Shown here: one piece after another, positions 35,538 through 46,700 of the stretch | Numbering within the stretch: position 1 is the stretch's first letter | Layout: the number at the start of each line of letters is the position of its first letter | Source: Brachypodium distachyon | Lineage: Eukaryota; Streptophyta; Magnoliopsida; Poales; Poaceae | NCBI RefSeq assembly: GCF_000005505.3 | Contig: NC_016131.3 | Coordinates: 49,957,355-50,021,354, forward strand | Reading direction: 5' to 3' | DNA length: 64,000 bases | Position numbers and translations under genes: made by a program | Notes under the pieces: model-generated | What the model saw: only the letters and a program-made list of their open reading frames with translations | What the model was told of the DNA's origin: nothing | Databases searched by the model: none

Positions 35538-36382
35538 AGTCGGAGCACGGATCTCCGGCATCGGGGATGCCGAGCACCCCCTTTTTTGTTCGGTGGAGGG
35601 CGAGACGATCGCTCCAGCGATCGCCGGCGTGACGATAGACACGAAGTGTTGACACGCGAATTTACCCAGGTTCGGGCCACCCGGAGGCGTAATACCCTAC
35701 GTCCTGCTTTTTGTTATATTCGAGATTACATATGTGGCTTAGGAAGTGTCCCGGGAGTTCCCGGAGAGCTACTTGGCGATGACTCTAACTTGGGCTCAAA
35801 CTAAGACTGATCGGAACCCCTTGACCGGTGGCATCGGTCCTCTTTTTATAGACAAAGAGATACCACAGGTGCCAATGCATGCAGTGTGACATGTCTCCTA
35901 GATGCGTGTCACACCCACATGAAAGACATTCCCGCTGATCCATGCTGGACGACATGCAGCGCCCGGTCCACTGTACAAGGTAGAAAAAATGGTTCGTAGA
36001 GTAGACGCCCTAGCCTTGCTAACCAAGCTAGGCCTGCTGATAAGACTCTTGTCGGTGCATTAAATGCACTGCGCCCGCCGTCCTGTCCTGTCTTCACTGT
36101 TCTACGGGCCCGCCTGCATGCCCGAGCGTGGGTTGCTTGGGTGCCCTTGTCCGGCTAGCGCGCCCGGCCAGCTGCCGGGGAGGCGTTTCTTCCACTTCTC
36201 GGGACCGGGGTTCCCGGGAGCTTCTTCTATTCTGGCCCGTAGCTTTGCCTTCACCAAGGACCGTCTACTTGAGGCAGTCTTCCCGGACTCATCGCTTCTC
36301 GGTAGGCCTTCCTGACGGGGCTTCGACACTGGCGATCCACGCGTCCCGTATCAGTGGAACCCCATGGGCCACTGGTACGACA
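35538..36382 (-). repeat. 5' LTR of the Gypsy element
   Basis: 845 bp, with the TATA-like box at 35843-35851 (CTATAAAAA on the minus strand). It differs from the 3' LTR by scattered substitutions, so the insertion can be dated. Confidence 0.93.
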
Positions 36383-36453
36383 GGTGTAGGGGGCGGGAGG
36401 CGGCGGGATTGGGAGGAGGAGGCACTGCGGCGGAAGCGGCCCGGCGAGAGCAT

Positions 36454-36640
36454 GGGATTAGTGGGGAACACAGGAGGAGGGGGAGCACCCAGGTGAGGGC
36501 CTTCTTGCTCAAAAGCCTTCAGCGGAAAAGAAAGTGAAGAAAATGTAACATGCCCATAAGCGGCTAATGGGGCCAGCCTTTTGCTGAAGGATTTTTCAGT
36601 TAGGCGCACCAATGGAAATGTAGCGTATGTTTGGATTGGT
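36454..36640 (-). promoter_or_regulatory. second copy of the PPR upstream region
   Basis: GAGGGCCTTCTTGCTCAAAA, GAAGAAAATGTAAC(A)TGCCCATAAG and TGAAGGATTTTTCAGTTAGG match both the region at 15570-15630 plus 21144-21245 and the one at about 42490-42960. Here the region is uninterrupted and shows the arrangement before the LTR element split the functional locus. Confidence 0.8.
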
Positions 36641-37110
36641 ATTAAAATAGATCATGCCAATTATTTTGTCGTGACCAAAGTTTGTATTGTAACAACGACA
36701 AGAATTTAGGAGGGGGGAGTATTTGACATACCATTCTCTCTTAGCCAACTCTAATTCAAATTTTGTTAAAAGTTGGGCAACTCATGCACAAGCAAAACCA
36801 TGATCAATTATTTGGTTAGCCAAATTGATAGAACAAGCATATGCTCAAACACAGTACTCTCTATTCCATAGCACATTGCACAAGTCTGCGAGTTGAATGA
36901 TTTAATTTGCTGGTGTCATCCAATAGTTTTTATTTCTATTTTCTTTTTAAAAGTTTTTTTTACTTTTTTTTGTCATCCGTGGTGTCATCCAATAGTGGAA
37001 TGATTTACTCCTGTTTACTATCACAAGTTAGCTAGTTGGGAAAGAAGCGGAAGAGCAAAGAAGAGGAACATAGGAGAGAGACGATAAAGAAGAAGGAAGA
37101 TGTGAAGCGC
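36641..37110. other. AT-rich intergenic
   Basis: No gene. A direct repeat GGTGTCATCCAATAG occurs near 36914 and 36980. Confidence 0.5.
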
Positions 37111-37114
37111 TAAG

Positions 37115-38290
37115 AACATCTCCACTCGGACCCCCCCATATGGCATCCAGTCTGCGATATTTTTGGGCCATATGGGGTGCGTCGGCGCAAAGGAAAATTT
37201 GGGGGACTGCCGCGTCCCAGCCGGGCCCCGATAGTAAATTTGAAAATAAACTAAGCGACATTTTATAAAGTTCGGCGACAATTCATTAAATTTGCGATAA
37301 TTTACATAATTTTAAAAAATACTAGTCGTCTAGGTGGTTAATCCAGTCGTCGTCGCCATCGCTGTCGAAGTTGAAGCCAGAGTCGAGGACGATGACTCCC
37401 GGCTCCTGCTTCACCGGCGCCAGTGCCGGCTTCCTCACCTTCTTCGCCGCCTCCTTCGCCGTCTCGTCAGCGAGCCAGGCCTCGACCTCAGCCTCAGAGG
37501 CGGCGACGCTCCGCCGCTTGCCGATCTGCCTCCTCCTAGCTGGCGCGCTTGGCGGCACACCTACCCGGGTACTCCTTCGGATCGGAGTCGCCGCAGTGCT
37601 CGATGGCGGCGGACTCGTACTCGCCCACTCCTCCGGCTCTAGCTTCACTGGACGAGACGGAGGAGGCCGCCCGGCGGCGACGCGGCCTGCCGTGCTCGGG
37701 CCGAGGAGGAACCCCGCTCATCTTTGATGAGCCAGGGCATGCATGCCGCCGAGGAGAACGATGAGGAGTCGAGCCACCGGCGTCTGGCGGTGGTGAGGGA
37801 GGGCCACACCTCGGTCGAGCCGTGGCTGGTTGCGGCGGCGATGTGCGTGAGGACGCCATCGATGGAGCGCCCCCGCCAGAAGGCATGCCGGCCGTCGATG
37901 TTGTTTCACACCATCGGGTGCGGCACATCACGGACGGCGTGCTGGTGCTTGGCAGCGAAGAGACCGACCCAGGCGGTACTCGCGATGCCACTCCGCCGAC
38001 GCCTGCTGCGCCAGCGTCAAGGCATGGACGAAATGGTACCAGATACGCTCCCACAGGCACACACCCATCGGCACCAACGGGACGGGCCTGCCGCCCTAGC
38101 TGAGCTACCAGCCGTGGGGGAGGTGGCAGTCCAGCGACGAGAGGTAGCCAGCCCGCCGAATCGCCTTGGCCTCGTCGAGGCGGAGCCAGCGACGCTCGTC
38201 CCAGTGGCCGACCATGTCGAGGAGGTCGAGGTAGAGGAGGAGGGGAGGAGGAGAGAAGGTGAGGGAGAGGAATGGCGATGATGCGGACGC
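37115..38290 (-). pseudogene. degenerate grass transposon-associated ORF
   Basis: Minus-strand frames read in order LDLLDMVGHWDERRWLRLDE, RRAGYLSSLDCHLPHGW, then GGRPVPLVPMGVCLWE, then a Ser/Pro-rich part and a C-terminus VRKPALAPVKQEPGVIVLDS ending WINHLDD. This order is familiar from a repetitive hypothetical protein family of grass genomes linked to a DNA transposon. Stops and frameshifts break it. The left boundary near 37115 has the AACATCTCCACTCGG motif like known ends of that family; the right end is lost. Confidence 0.55.
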
Positions 38291-38700
38291 AGTTATGGCG
38301 ATCTTTCACGATATCAAGGAAACAACAAGAACAACTCAAGAACAGCCGAAACAACACTCAATATTCGATGGTGGATAACTAGTTCGGTTTACAACGACGC
38401 AACCCAAACTATAGTATTTGTGAACCTATTGAGAATCACAAGGGAGAATCATCGGGATCCTATCTAGATCAAAGGACATGACCTTCAATCCACACACGAA
38501 AGCTGACGCTTAACAAACACGAGTGCTCTCAGCACATACACAACCACACATGGGTGACTACAACCCTGAAAATCTGAACCCCCTTTCAAAGAGAAGGGTG
38601 TGGAATACTTATACTAGGAACATTCCTCTTAGTTAGGTGTGAAAGCAACACAAAATGAGTTTTAAAAGCGTGTGGCTCTGCCTTGAAAAGGAGGAAACTT
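38291..38700. other. intergenic, no supported gene
   Basis: Moderately AT-rich. GATCCTATCTAGATCAAAG, CTAACAAACACGAGTG-like runs and GAACAACTCAAGAACAGCC-like repeats are reminiscent of retrotransposon LTR ends, but I cannot define boundaries. Confidence 0.4.
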
Positions 38701-38709
38701 GTGGAGACT

Positions 38710-38836
38710 CACCCAGCGAATTTAAACCGCGACGATCATCAGTGGCGACCGTTACTGATGTGCCCACGATTATCAGTAACGGTCGCCCAATCCCCGACCG
38801 CCACTGATGATCGTCGCGGTTTAAATTCGCTGGGCA
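38710..38836. repeat. near-perfect palindrome with CACTA subterminal units
   Basis: CCCAGCGAATTTAAACCGCG followed by ACGATCATCAGTGGCG is mirrored at the right by CGCCACTGATGATCGT and CGCGGTTTAAATTCGCTGGG. The 60-bp centre holds further CCGTTACTGATG and CAGTAACGGTCG units. The arms are about 40 bp with no mismatch that I can see. Confidence 0.85.
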
Positions 38837-39760
38837 GAGCCGCAGCTCATCGCGTTGTGCGTCTTAACGGACCAGCTGCGGGTCCTTCACTTCCGGCGAC
38901 GGCGAGGCGCTGCCCGACGGCGCCATGGCCACCGGCAAGCCCCCCAAGTAGCCCCTCCTCCCTCCCTCTTCCTCCTCTCTCCCCCCGCGCCGGCGGCGCC
39001 GTCTCCATGGCCGGCAAGCGGCCATGGCCGCCGAGCTCCATTTTTGGAGCTCCGGCGGCCGGCGAGCGGCCATGGCCGCCGAGCTCCATTTTTGGAGCTC
39101 CGGCGGCCGGCGAGCTCCGATTCTCGATCCCGAATCTTCCCTCTCCCTCCCGATCTCTCTCGACGGCCTCCAATTTCTCTCCGACGTTTCTCAATTTCAA
39201 ATTTTTGAGCTCCGCGGCCGCCGGCCAAAATGCGGTTTTCTCGTCGTCGCCCGGAGCTTCCCTCTCGCTTGCGAGCTCTCTCTCCCTCCTGATCTTTCTC
39301 GCCGGCCTCCAATTTCTCCCCGAATGTCTCTAATTTCAAATTTTTAGTTAGCTCCGGTTAATTAACACCTTAATTTCTTTGTCAATGATTAGGCTAACTA
39401 TTTTGCTTTGCTCGTTTTCTTGTGTATTGTGTTGTAGATCGAAAAACCGTTCTTAGATGTACGCCAAGGAAAGAATCAATGCTCGATGGATAATTGAATG
39501 GACGGTCTTTTTTTGGAGTCGCGAAAGGTGATATGGAACGAAAAAGACTTTTGATGATGCGTTGTCCATGTCACAAATGTGGAAAAATTCTCGATCGATC
39601 CCAACACGTCGGAGAGATTCTCGATCGACGATCAATGGCAACTGTTTTACGTCCTCTGGTGCGTACATGAGAAATACGTTGACCCACCGGCCGGGTATTT
39701 GAATGTTCTACATCCATATATGAAGGTTACGGGTGTGTATTTCTACTTTTCTACCCACCT
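38837..39760 (+). mobile_element. fragment of an En/Spm (CACTA) element, 5' transposase-associated part
   Basis: A GC-rich leader-like region (38840-39340) is followed by about 39455-39620, where MYAKERINARWIIE and, in another frame, RCPCHKCGKILDRS appear. The CPCxKC pattern is that of the transposase-associated domain found before TNP2 transposases. The rest of the transposase is absent, and frames are broken. Confidence 0.45.
39012..39113. repeat. 48-bp tandem duplication with inner palindromes
   Basis: Two copies of a unit containing GCGGCCATGGCCGC and GAGCTCCATTTTTGGAGCTC, starting at 39018 and 39066. Each copy can form two hairpins. Confidence 0.8.
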
Positions 39761-39879
39761 AAAGGTCAAGGGCATCTTCCCTAAAAAACAAAGGTCAAGG
39801 GCCTCGCTGCCTCCAAGGTCCAAACCCCAAGCGGAGGGCACGGGCGAGCTCCAACCGTTTGGATGCCTTTCCTAACTAC

Positions 39880-40880
39880 GGATTCTGCTACACACTTTTT
39901 ACTTAGTCTTCTTTTCTATAATGACCCGTAACTTTATTAAAACTCGAGAATCATTACAGGTATGACGTATTTGATCCTGGATTGTAATTTCTATATATAA
40001 TTAAGAATTACAAATGAAATCTCTTAAAAACATCTCCTCCGTGGTATTATTCTTATCAACATGAAATACTGCTAAGGCTTCAACATGGAGACCGCAATCA
40101 GACTGGAGCGGCAACGTAGCCACTCGTATCCCTGCACGAACTTGACCGCCTTCAAAGGTTTCAGAAAATCCTTTGAGTCGCTCATCCAAAAAGATGAGAA
40201 GCCGTGAACGTTGAACATACTTGGGCCGGGGATGATCCCGTAAAAGTACAGGTCGTCGAACCGCAAGATCTTCGCCAGAACACTAGAGAAGAATTCCAAA
40301 AATACAAAAGATTAAACCAAGAAAAACACTATGACACATTGACAAAAACTCAATAGATACGTATAAACGGATCATCGAGTACACAAACCCAAAATCTGTA
40401 AGACCGGGTACACTGAACCTATGGTGACTAAACCTTTTACTTAGTAGCCGTATGTTATTAATGGATCGATTATTAATGATAACCATGATAGCGTAACCTA
40501 GTGAAAACATAATGAATAATGAATATTGGGTCTTGCTTTAACTCAATCGTGAAAACATATCTTTAATCGATTAATGATTAGAGAGATAAATTATTTTGAA
40601 ATTTGAATCTAAAGTCGACTTAGTTCGAATTGGAAGCATAACAAATTGAGCCGAGCTTGGATATTTGAACTCGTTAACAAGTTTAACTTCATCTATATTT
40701 TCTTATGTCCAATAATCATTTTTCAGTCCATAGCCCGCCCTTATGATATGACCATCGCCCAGTCCTTGCCTACCTTCTCTCTGACTACCTGCCCAGTATC
40801 TCGAAGTTAGTCATAGTGGGATGGTGCACATGTGTTCATGGTAGTGAGTGTACGTACGTGTGCTGTGTTTAGACAAAATA
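39880..40880. other. intergenic, possible unrecognised remnant
   Basis: Minus-strand frames near 40001-40299 read coherent-looking protein (AGIRVATLPLQSDCGLHVEA, and ILRFDDLYFYGIIPGPSMFN in an adjacent frame). I do not recognise a family; it may be a decayed transposon ORF. Confidence 0.35.
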
Positions 40881-40889
40881 GATTAACCG

Positions 40890-41118
40890 TTAGTTCAACT
40901 AATTAATCCATCTCACGAGCCGAAACGATCGGTTCCGGTCAACGAAACCAAGGATCGTGATCCCGGATTCCCAGCTACTACCAGTCCACCGCCCACGCGA
41001 TTTGGATTTGGGCACGATGACGTGCTACCAGACCAGCTTGCTTCTTCGTTTTGGTAACAGCCAGCACATCCTGATAGAAAATACTTCTACTTCCCTCCAT
41101 TCTTTGATGAACTCACGT
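40890..41118. repeat. second copy of the 23600-23883 block
   Basis: Matches in the same order and orientation. It is followed here by GGCACCATTTTGTATATCAG, which is uninterrupted, whereas the first copy is broken by the Mutator-like element. Confidence 0.75.
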
Positions 41119-41522
41119 ACGTGGCACCATTTTGTATATCAGAGGTGTTCGTTTCTCTATTCTTTCTTTTTTCCGGAAACATAAATAAATATTCAATTAT
41201 TTTTCACACATAGATAGAAAATAAACACAATTACTTTGATGAACCAAACCCATGAATCCGTGATATATACGTGGAATATCACGTAAACCCTCTGTTACAT
41301 ATTAATTGAGCTTCAGTTTCCCCGTAAGTAGAGAAACGATACTAATTGGGTGGGAGTCTCGTACGCCTGTGTTAAACACGGGTCGGTGGAATCCACGGAC
41401 TCCACCATGCTGCCGACTCTAGCTAGCTCGAAACACCAGACGGACGGAGCCGCCAGCCCGCCACCACGGCGGAGTTAGAATTTTTGTTTAGGGTAGGGCA
41501 GCTGGGATTTTCTACCTTCTTA

Positions 41523-41762
41523 CTATCTCCGTCCAACAATAAAGGACGTATTAATTTTTCTTTGACCAATGTTTTGATCACAAATTACTCTACTAATTTA
41601 TAAATATATAACATAGATTCATATTCATTATATTCATACTCAAGAATATTTGCTTAGAGTTATGATTTTGATCACATTAATCACATATTCATGAAGTAAT
41701 TTGTAGTCAAAGACTTGGTCAACCGAAATATAATATGTCTCGTATTGTTGGACGGAAGGAGT
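41523..41762. mobile_element. Stowaway/Mariner-like MITE
   Basis: Ends CTATCTCCGTCCAACAATA and TATTGTTGGACGGAAGGAG are inverted and next to TA. Length about 240 bp. The interior is AT-rich and imperfectly palindromic (TTTGACCAATG...AGACTTGGTCAA). Confidence 0.8.
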
Positions 41763-42450
41763 ACTGCATAAGAGATTGTTTTTTTAGTTTTTTTGTATTA
41801 TCAATAAAGCATATATACGAGAGACAATTTTAGGGTGGGGCATGCCCCAACCGGCCACCCACCTAGCTCCATGGTTACTCCATGAGGCGGCTTTGGCACA
41901 AGTGGAGTGGTCGAGGCACCAAGCAGAGACTCTTGCAGACGGTGCTATTGGGTCTGTTCTACGACAATTTAGGCTCATATGTCAGTATCGGGTATGTGGG
42001 TCTCCGCGTTTGGGTTTCATATTACCGTACTCGTCCACTATTGACTGGTTGCGGAGCCAGCATTTTAACCCAGGGTGGTCCAATAAAAGGATCTGTTTGC
42101 CATAATACTTATTTAAATTTAAGTTAGGCTACCAAATTTCAATTTGGGCTGATATCGTAGAGTATATAGGCATATAGCAAAATTCCAGGGACCACCCTGG
42201 CACCCCTCTAGCTACGCCCATGCTATTGACCCGACAGCTTTTTTTTTACCATTAACAAATCCTCCGAGATTGCGTATCTTAGCCGGGTGTAAACCTGTCG
42301 GGTTTGCAGGTCTCATGTACCTATTGTCACCCATACCTTCTTCCGTCCCGTTCAAGACAACACTTAAAAGTACAGTCTCATCGGACCCATTCGCGCCCTG
42401 CAAGCCGGCAGCCGGGGCCTCACGTCTAACTCAATCTCCTCTTCCATGGC
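41763..42450. other. intergenic, no supported gene
   Basis: Short frames only. Sequence such as CCAGGGACCACCCTGG near 42186 is a short palindrome. Nothing else could be supported. Confidence 0.45.
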
Positions 42451-42454
42451 TGGG

Positions 42455-42970
42455 CGGCGAGCGTTTACGGCGGAGTGGGGAACAGAGGGGGAGGGGGAGT
42501 AACGGAGGAGGGCCTTCTTGCTCAGTGGAAAAGAAAGTGAAGAAAATGTAACAGGCCCATAAGCGGCTAGAGGGGCCAGCCTTTTTCTTACAGCTCGTTC
42601 GGCAACCAAGAATTCATTTCATTTGATCAAAAGAAACGAAATCCAATTTTTGATAGGATTTCATTTGGTTGAATTTGAATTTGGGGTTGAAAAATCATGT
42701 TTGTCTACCACGTGAAATTGAAGGGTGAGAAACAATTCTAGAGAAATGATGACTTTTAGTGAAGAATTGATACTACTTATAGTGTGATTTTATGAAATTT
42801 GAGATTGAATTCATGTGGCTAATTTCGTGCCAACCAAACAAGTTATTTTTTGGAGTTCAAAATGAATTCTACAATTTTATGCCCAAATAGTGTGCGCCAA
42901 ACAAGCTATAGGATTTTGGAACTTTTTCAGTTAGTCCGTCCCAATTGGAATGTACTCCGTGCCGCGACTG
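42455..42970 (-). repeat. third copy of the PPR upstream region, split by a MITE
   Basis: About 42455-42587 (GGAACAGAGGGGGAGGGGGA, GGAGGGCCTTCTTGCTCA, GAAGAAAATGTAACAGGCCC) and 42905-42970 (ACTTTTTCAGTTAG, CAATTGGAATGTACTCCG) match the other two copies. The start-codon region is too altered to be a gene. Confidence 0.75.
42589..42912. mobile_element. Tourist-like or hAT-like MITE
   Basis: AGCTCGTTCGGCAACCAAGA at the left and GTGCGCCAAACAAGCT at the right are imperfect inverted ends beside TA. Inner text such as AAATTGAATTTG-type repeats is imperfectly palindromic. The two flanks are contiguous in the copy at 36590. Confidence 0.65.
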
Positions 42971-43044
42971 CATGGGTGCGCCCTTTTCTTTCGGATTCTG
43001 AGAGAAAAAAAATATTTGCTGTGCTCATCTAAACAATCAATCAT

Positions 43045-43100
43045 GGGGATGTAGCTCAGACGGTAGAGCGCTCGCATGGGATCCATACCCCGCATCTCCA
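43045..43100 (+). pseudogene. tRNA-Ala pseudogene lacking the anticodon arm
   Basis: 56 nt. It has a seven-pair acceptor stem (GGGGATG with CATCTCC), a D arm (TAGCTCAGACGGTAGAGC) and the start of the anticodon stem (GCTCGC), then jumps to an altered T arm (GGATCCATACCCC). About 17 nt covering the anticodon loop and variable loop are missing compared with a normal 73-nt tRNA-Ala, so it has no anticodon. Confidence 0.8.
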
Positions 43101-43162
43101 CTGGCAGACTTCACCTTTCTCCTAGGAAAGGGCAAGATGCCTTTTTAAATTTGCATGGTGCT

Positions 43163-43263
43163 CTTTCTAATTTATTATCGAAATATTACATGTATCTAGA
43201 CGTTAAAAGTAGATACATTCATATTTAGACAAATTTGAGTCAATAATTTAGGATCAAGTAACA
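43163..43263. mobile_element. Stowaway-like MITE, degenerate
   Basis: Internal blocks ATTACATGTATCTAGACGTT and ATTTAGACAAATTTGAGTCA are shared with 21419 and 22386. The ends are decayed. Confidence 0.65.
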
Positions 43264-43770
43264 GTTTCGCCAAATTCCAGGCAGGGTTAACATGCAATAT
43301 GTTTTTATTTTGCATGTTCCAAAATGCAAATAAACACGCAGCAGCGGCATCTTCTCCGCATCCTCCGGTCTCTCACAAACATGCACACAAATCCATGACA
43401 TAACACTCATCCCCAGCTGGATTAATAATTACTCCCAAAAGTATTGCAGTGATAATAATCACAGGCAACAAGCAAAATTTTAGTACATCTACTACTCCTA
43501 TTATCTTGCCGCCACCCAACCGAATTGAAATTATTCAGTCATCATTCATCAATCACCAATTCCAGCATCCACATCAAGTCACAATTACACCATTCCAGAA
43601 AAATATTCTTGTATCTACAAACAAGGCACCTAACTATCTATCAATAAATTTGGATCCTGAAATGTACAGCTCAGAAGTATCCTTTCCAGGTATATCATCA
43701 ACCTTTCGAACAGCAAGATCACGGGCTTTGACAACACAAATCGCCATATGCCCAAGCGGGGGTGGTATGG

Positions 43771-46700
43771 CTACCCGTCCAGGTACACCCTGGTCCTTGG
43801 TTTGTTAGACACTGTCCGTACGCTCACACGAGGCTGGTCGGAAGATTCATAGCTCCCGACTGAAAGGGAGTCCATGTCGTCGTTGATCGTGCGGTTGATC
43901 ATCAGCAACTGTCTGTGCTCCATCCGTTGCCTCCTTTCCTGAGATTGTGCGCCATTGTTGACGAAGTACACGCCGCTGCCAGGCTTCCTCTCCTGAGGCA
44001 ACATATTCAGCCGCTCTCTGACATCACCCATATGAGGTAGCACCCCAGGTTCACCACGCGGATATCTTGGCTCTCTTGACCTCCCAACAGACTCTTTTTC
44101 TCTCTCGGAATTTGGACTGCTGATAGGGGCCTGTGGATGCTGTGAAGGTTGGTCTCCAAGAATGCCCCCCAATCCAGCCTTCCCAGCAGATGCTCTTGCT
44201 TTAGATCTCTTGCTTCTGGATGTTTTGCTGCCCAGGTTCTTATTTTGCACATCAAGCTGCTTCCCCTTGCCTTCATCTGAGGACCTGCTAGTTTCTTCTG
44301 AAGCTGCTTCCATAGGAGTAATGTTAAGCAGCTCCGGATCATCCTTGAAACCAAATGGACGTTTTGCTGGATCCATTTTCCTGAAGGTAATGGATATCCT
44401 GCAGAGTTTCCATGTCACATAGGTGAACGAATTAAATTCAGAAAGACGAGCCAACATACAATTATAACCTTTTGGCTGGAACTGCTGGAACGCAATGCTT
44501 TGCAACATCAGCACCATTGCCATTAATGACAAGTACAGACCTGTGAATGTTCAACTTTAGTTTTTAGTGAAGGAACCAAAGAACCACAGCAAGAAGACCA
44601 CAGCACAAACAACATAAAGATTCATGACACCCCATTGAGCAGAATGGAGACAAGATAACACCGGAAGTAAATCATTTGAAAACTTGAGAAAACAGTCATG
44701 TCAAAGTAACAAGTTTAGGAAAACAGTAAGCCATGCAGAAAGCGATATCATTTACAAATATTAGATGTTGCACTGCATAATCTTGGCATTTATATGTGAC
44801 CACAAGTTTGAAATGTCAAGAAATAGAATCAATCCAACTGAGTCAAATGCAAGTACTATAAGATCCCATGCCGCAAGCAATATTTAGAGAAAGGAATGAA
44901 GCACAACACAGATTTCGAATTCATATGAAAATAACAAAATCTGAAGGAACAGAATCAATTCAAATAAAATATGTACATATGCTAGGTAGTCAAGTCCAAT
45001 TACCACATGATATCTATTAGCACAGGGGAATCAGGATAAGATAACCAGCATACCCGGCAGGCAGAGGAATTGCGAATGAGCCCGTGAATTCTCCTGGACC
45101 AGCAATTTTCAGAGTAGACCCAAAAAGTATGTTGCATTCACTAAGGAATGAAACAGTGCAAAATGGTCGAACAAAATCATGGCTGTCTATATGTGGCGGG
45201 ATGCAATCTCCAGGATCATATATGTTGACGATACAGCTGTCTGGCACACAATCCGGAGGCAGGATGCACCACCTTACCAATCTCTTGATCATGACCTTGA
45301 ATAGGTCAGGGATCGGATCAGAAGCAAAAGTTCGAATGATGCCAGGTGGATTTCCATTCTTGTCCTGCCATGAGAAATTTTAGCTTTAGATAGATTTGTG
45401 GATATGCTTCATCATTGCTTAAATGTAGCTTACAAGAAGATGTAACCAAGAAGCACAAATAAGGTAAGTACCGTAGCATAATTATAACAGCAGCCAAATT
45501 GGATTGTTACCCGCCCTTTACCACGCATCCACTTCTCGGGTTCTGTATATGTACGATCTGGCATCGGGAAAAAAATATTTGTGCGCGGGTTTAGCCAAGT
45601 ATGAAGCTAGAGAAGGGAGGAATGCATTTAAGAGATTGAGAAGATTTCCATGTTATTAACAATTAAAATATCAAAGAAGAAACAAACATTATTTGCATAA
45701 CCTTGGATAAAAATTGCAAAGCATAACGTTTTCAAAAAGCACATGATAGTTCAGCAACTTTAGATTTTTCTTTATATTTACTTCTTTCAAATAAAGTGGG
45801 AACTGAACTGATGCAACCGGATAAACGCAATTAAGATTTCACTGGCCCTAGTAACAAGAAGCTGAAGGAAAAAACACATTCATCACATTCCTGTCAGTTT
45901 GGTTGCATTTATAAGTTTATATGGTTCATCCCTTCATGGCACATGCATAAGAGATATAAAGGTCATCAGCTTTGGTATGCAAGCACATGCACCTTCAATA
46001 GCGGTAAGTAGGCTATTGGAAATTCAAGTACAGCCAAGGACCAAAAGTGACATAAATAGGAAATGAGTGCTTCAATTATTAGCTTATACTGGGGTCTGCC
46101 GAAACAACTGGGGGAACAGCACATTATACATGTCTGAAACATTCATAAGTGGCTTCAATCAATTGAAAATATCTATTCTTTTTATTAAAATAAAAAATTG
46201 ATTTGAAGACCATAAGAAACAGTAGAACACCCCCAAAAAACCATCCATTTTCAACTGAGGGAAAGTAGATTTCATTTAAGGACCATAAGAGAGAGTGTAA
46301 AAATCATCCCATTCTACAAAATGGTTATTTCAGTCGGATGGACTTTAGGACTGCGAAACACTAGTCATATGCATACATGTTATGTTATACATGATTACAA
46401 ATGCAACGTAAAGTAACACTAGTCTATAACTTAATATGTAAGCATAGAAGCAATGGAACAAAAACAATTATGGAGAACACTAGAATAGTGATACTAACAC
46501 ATTAAGATTTACGAATAAGATAGATAGCAGAAGATGTGTAAATTTGTTTGCACATTATTGTTCACTACTTGGTTTCTCCATAATACCCAGGACTCTGGAG
46601 ATCGTTCCAGTACTCCAGGATTTGCATTATATGGTAAAACGTTAGTTTTGGTATTTAACTTATGACTATGAAGGCACAGACTAAATTTACCACATACCAA

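Larger units (their letters stand above)
26435..36382 (-). mobile_element. Tat-lineage Ty3/Gypsy retrotransposon, integrase core deleted
   Basis: 9,948 bp between direct repeats GGTGT (26430-26434 and 36383-36387). LTRs lie at 26435-27278 and 35538-36382 with TGTCG...CGACA ends; the first base of the right copy is A. Next to the 5' LTR the minus strand reads GCGCGCCAGGTAGGGGG, a probable primer site for a tRNA other than initiator Met. Order on the minus strand: gag, protease, RT, RNase H, then a truncated integrase. An ORF on the opposite strand occupies the 3' side. A second, archaeal-type RNase H and an antisense ORF are known marks of the Tat lineage (Retand/RIRE2/Grande). Several stops make it inactive. 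Confidence 0.93.
26023..36453 (-). pseudogene. truncated PPR gene copy split by a Gypsy element
   Basis: 26023-26434 and 36388-36453 together match codons 1 to about 166 of the PPR gene at 12871-15564, for example LLHQMILAHPHPPL and DWKLAIAASDIPSRL. The start codon is still present at 36453. All PPR motifs are missing: the copy stops near 26023 beside a MITE fragment. It is split by a complete Gypsy insertion at 26435-36382 with duplication GGTGT. It cannot make a PPR protein. Confidence 0.9.

Noticed and set aside
37536..38357. 273-codon minus-strand frame
   Set aside because: Pro/Arg-rich text from a shifted frame; the protein-like signal jumps between frames, as in a decayed transposon ORF.
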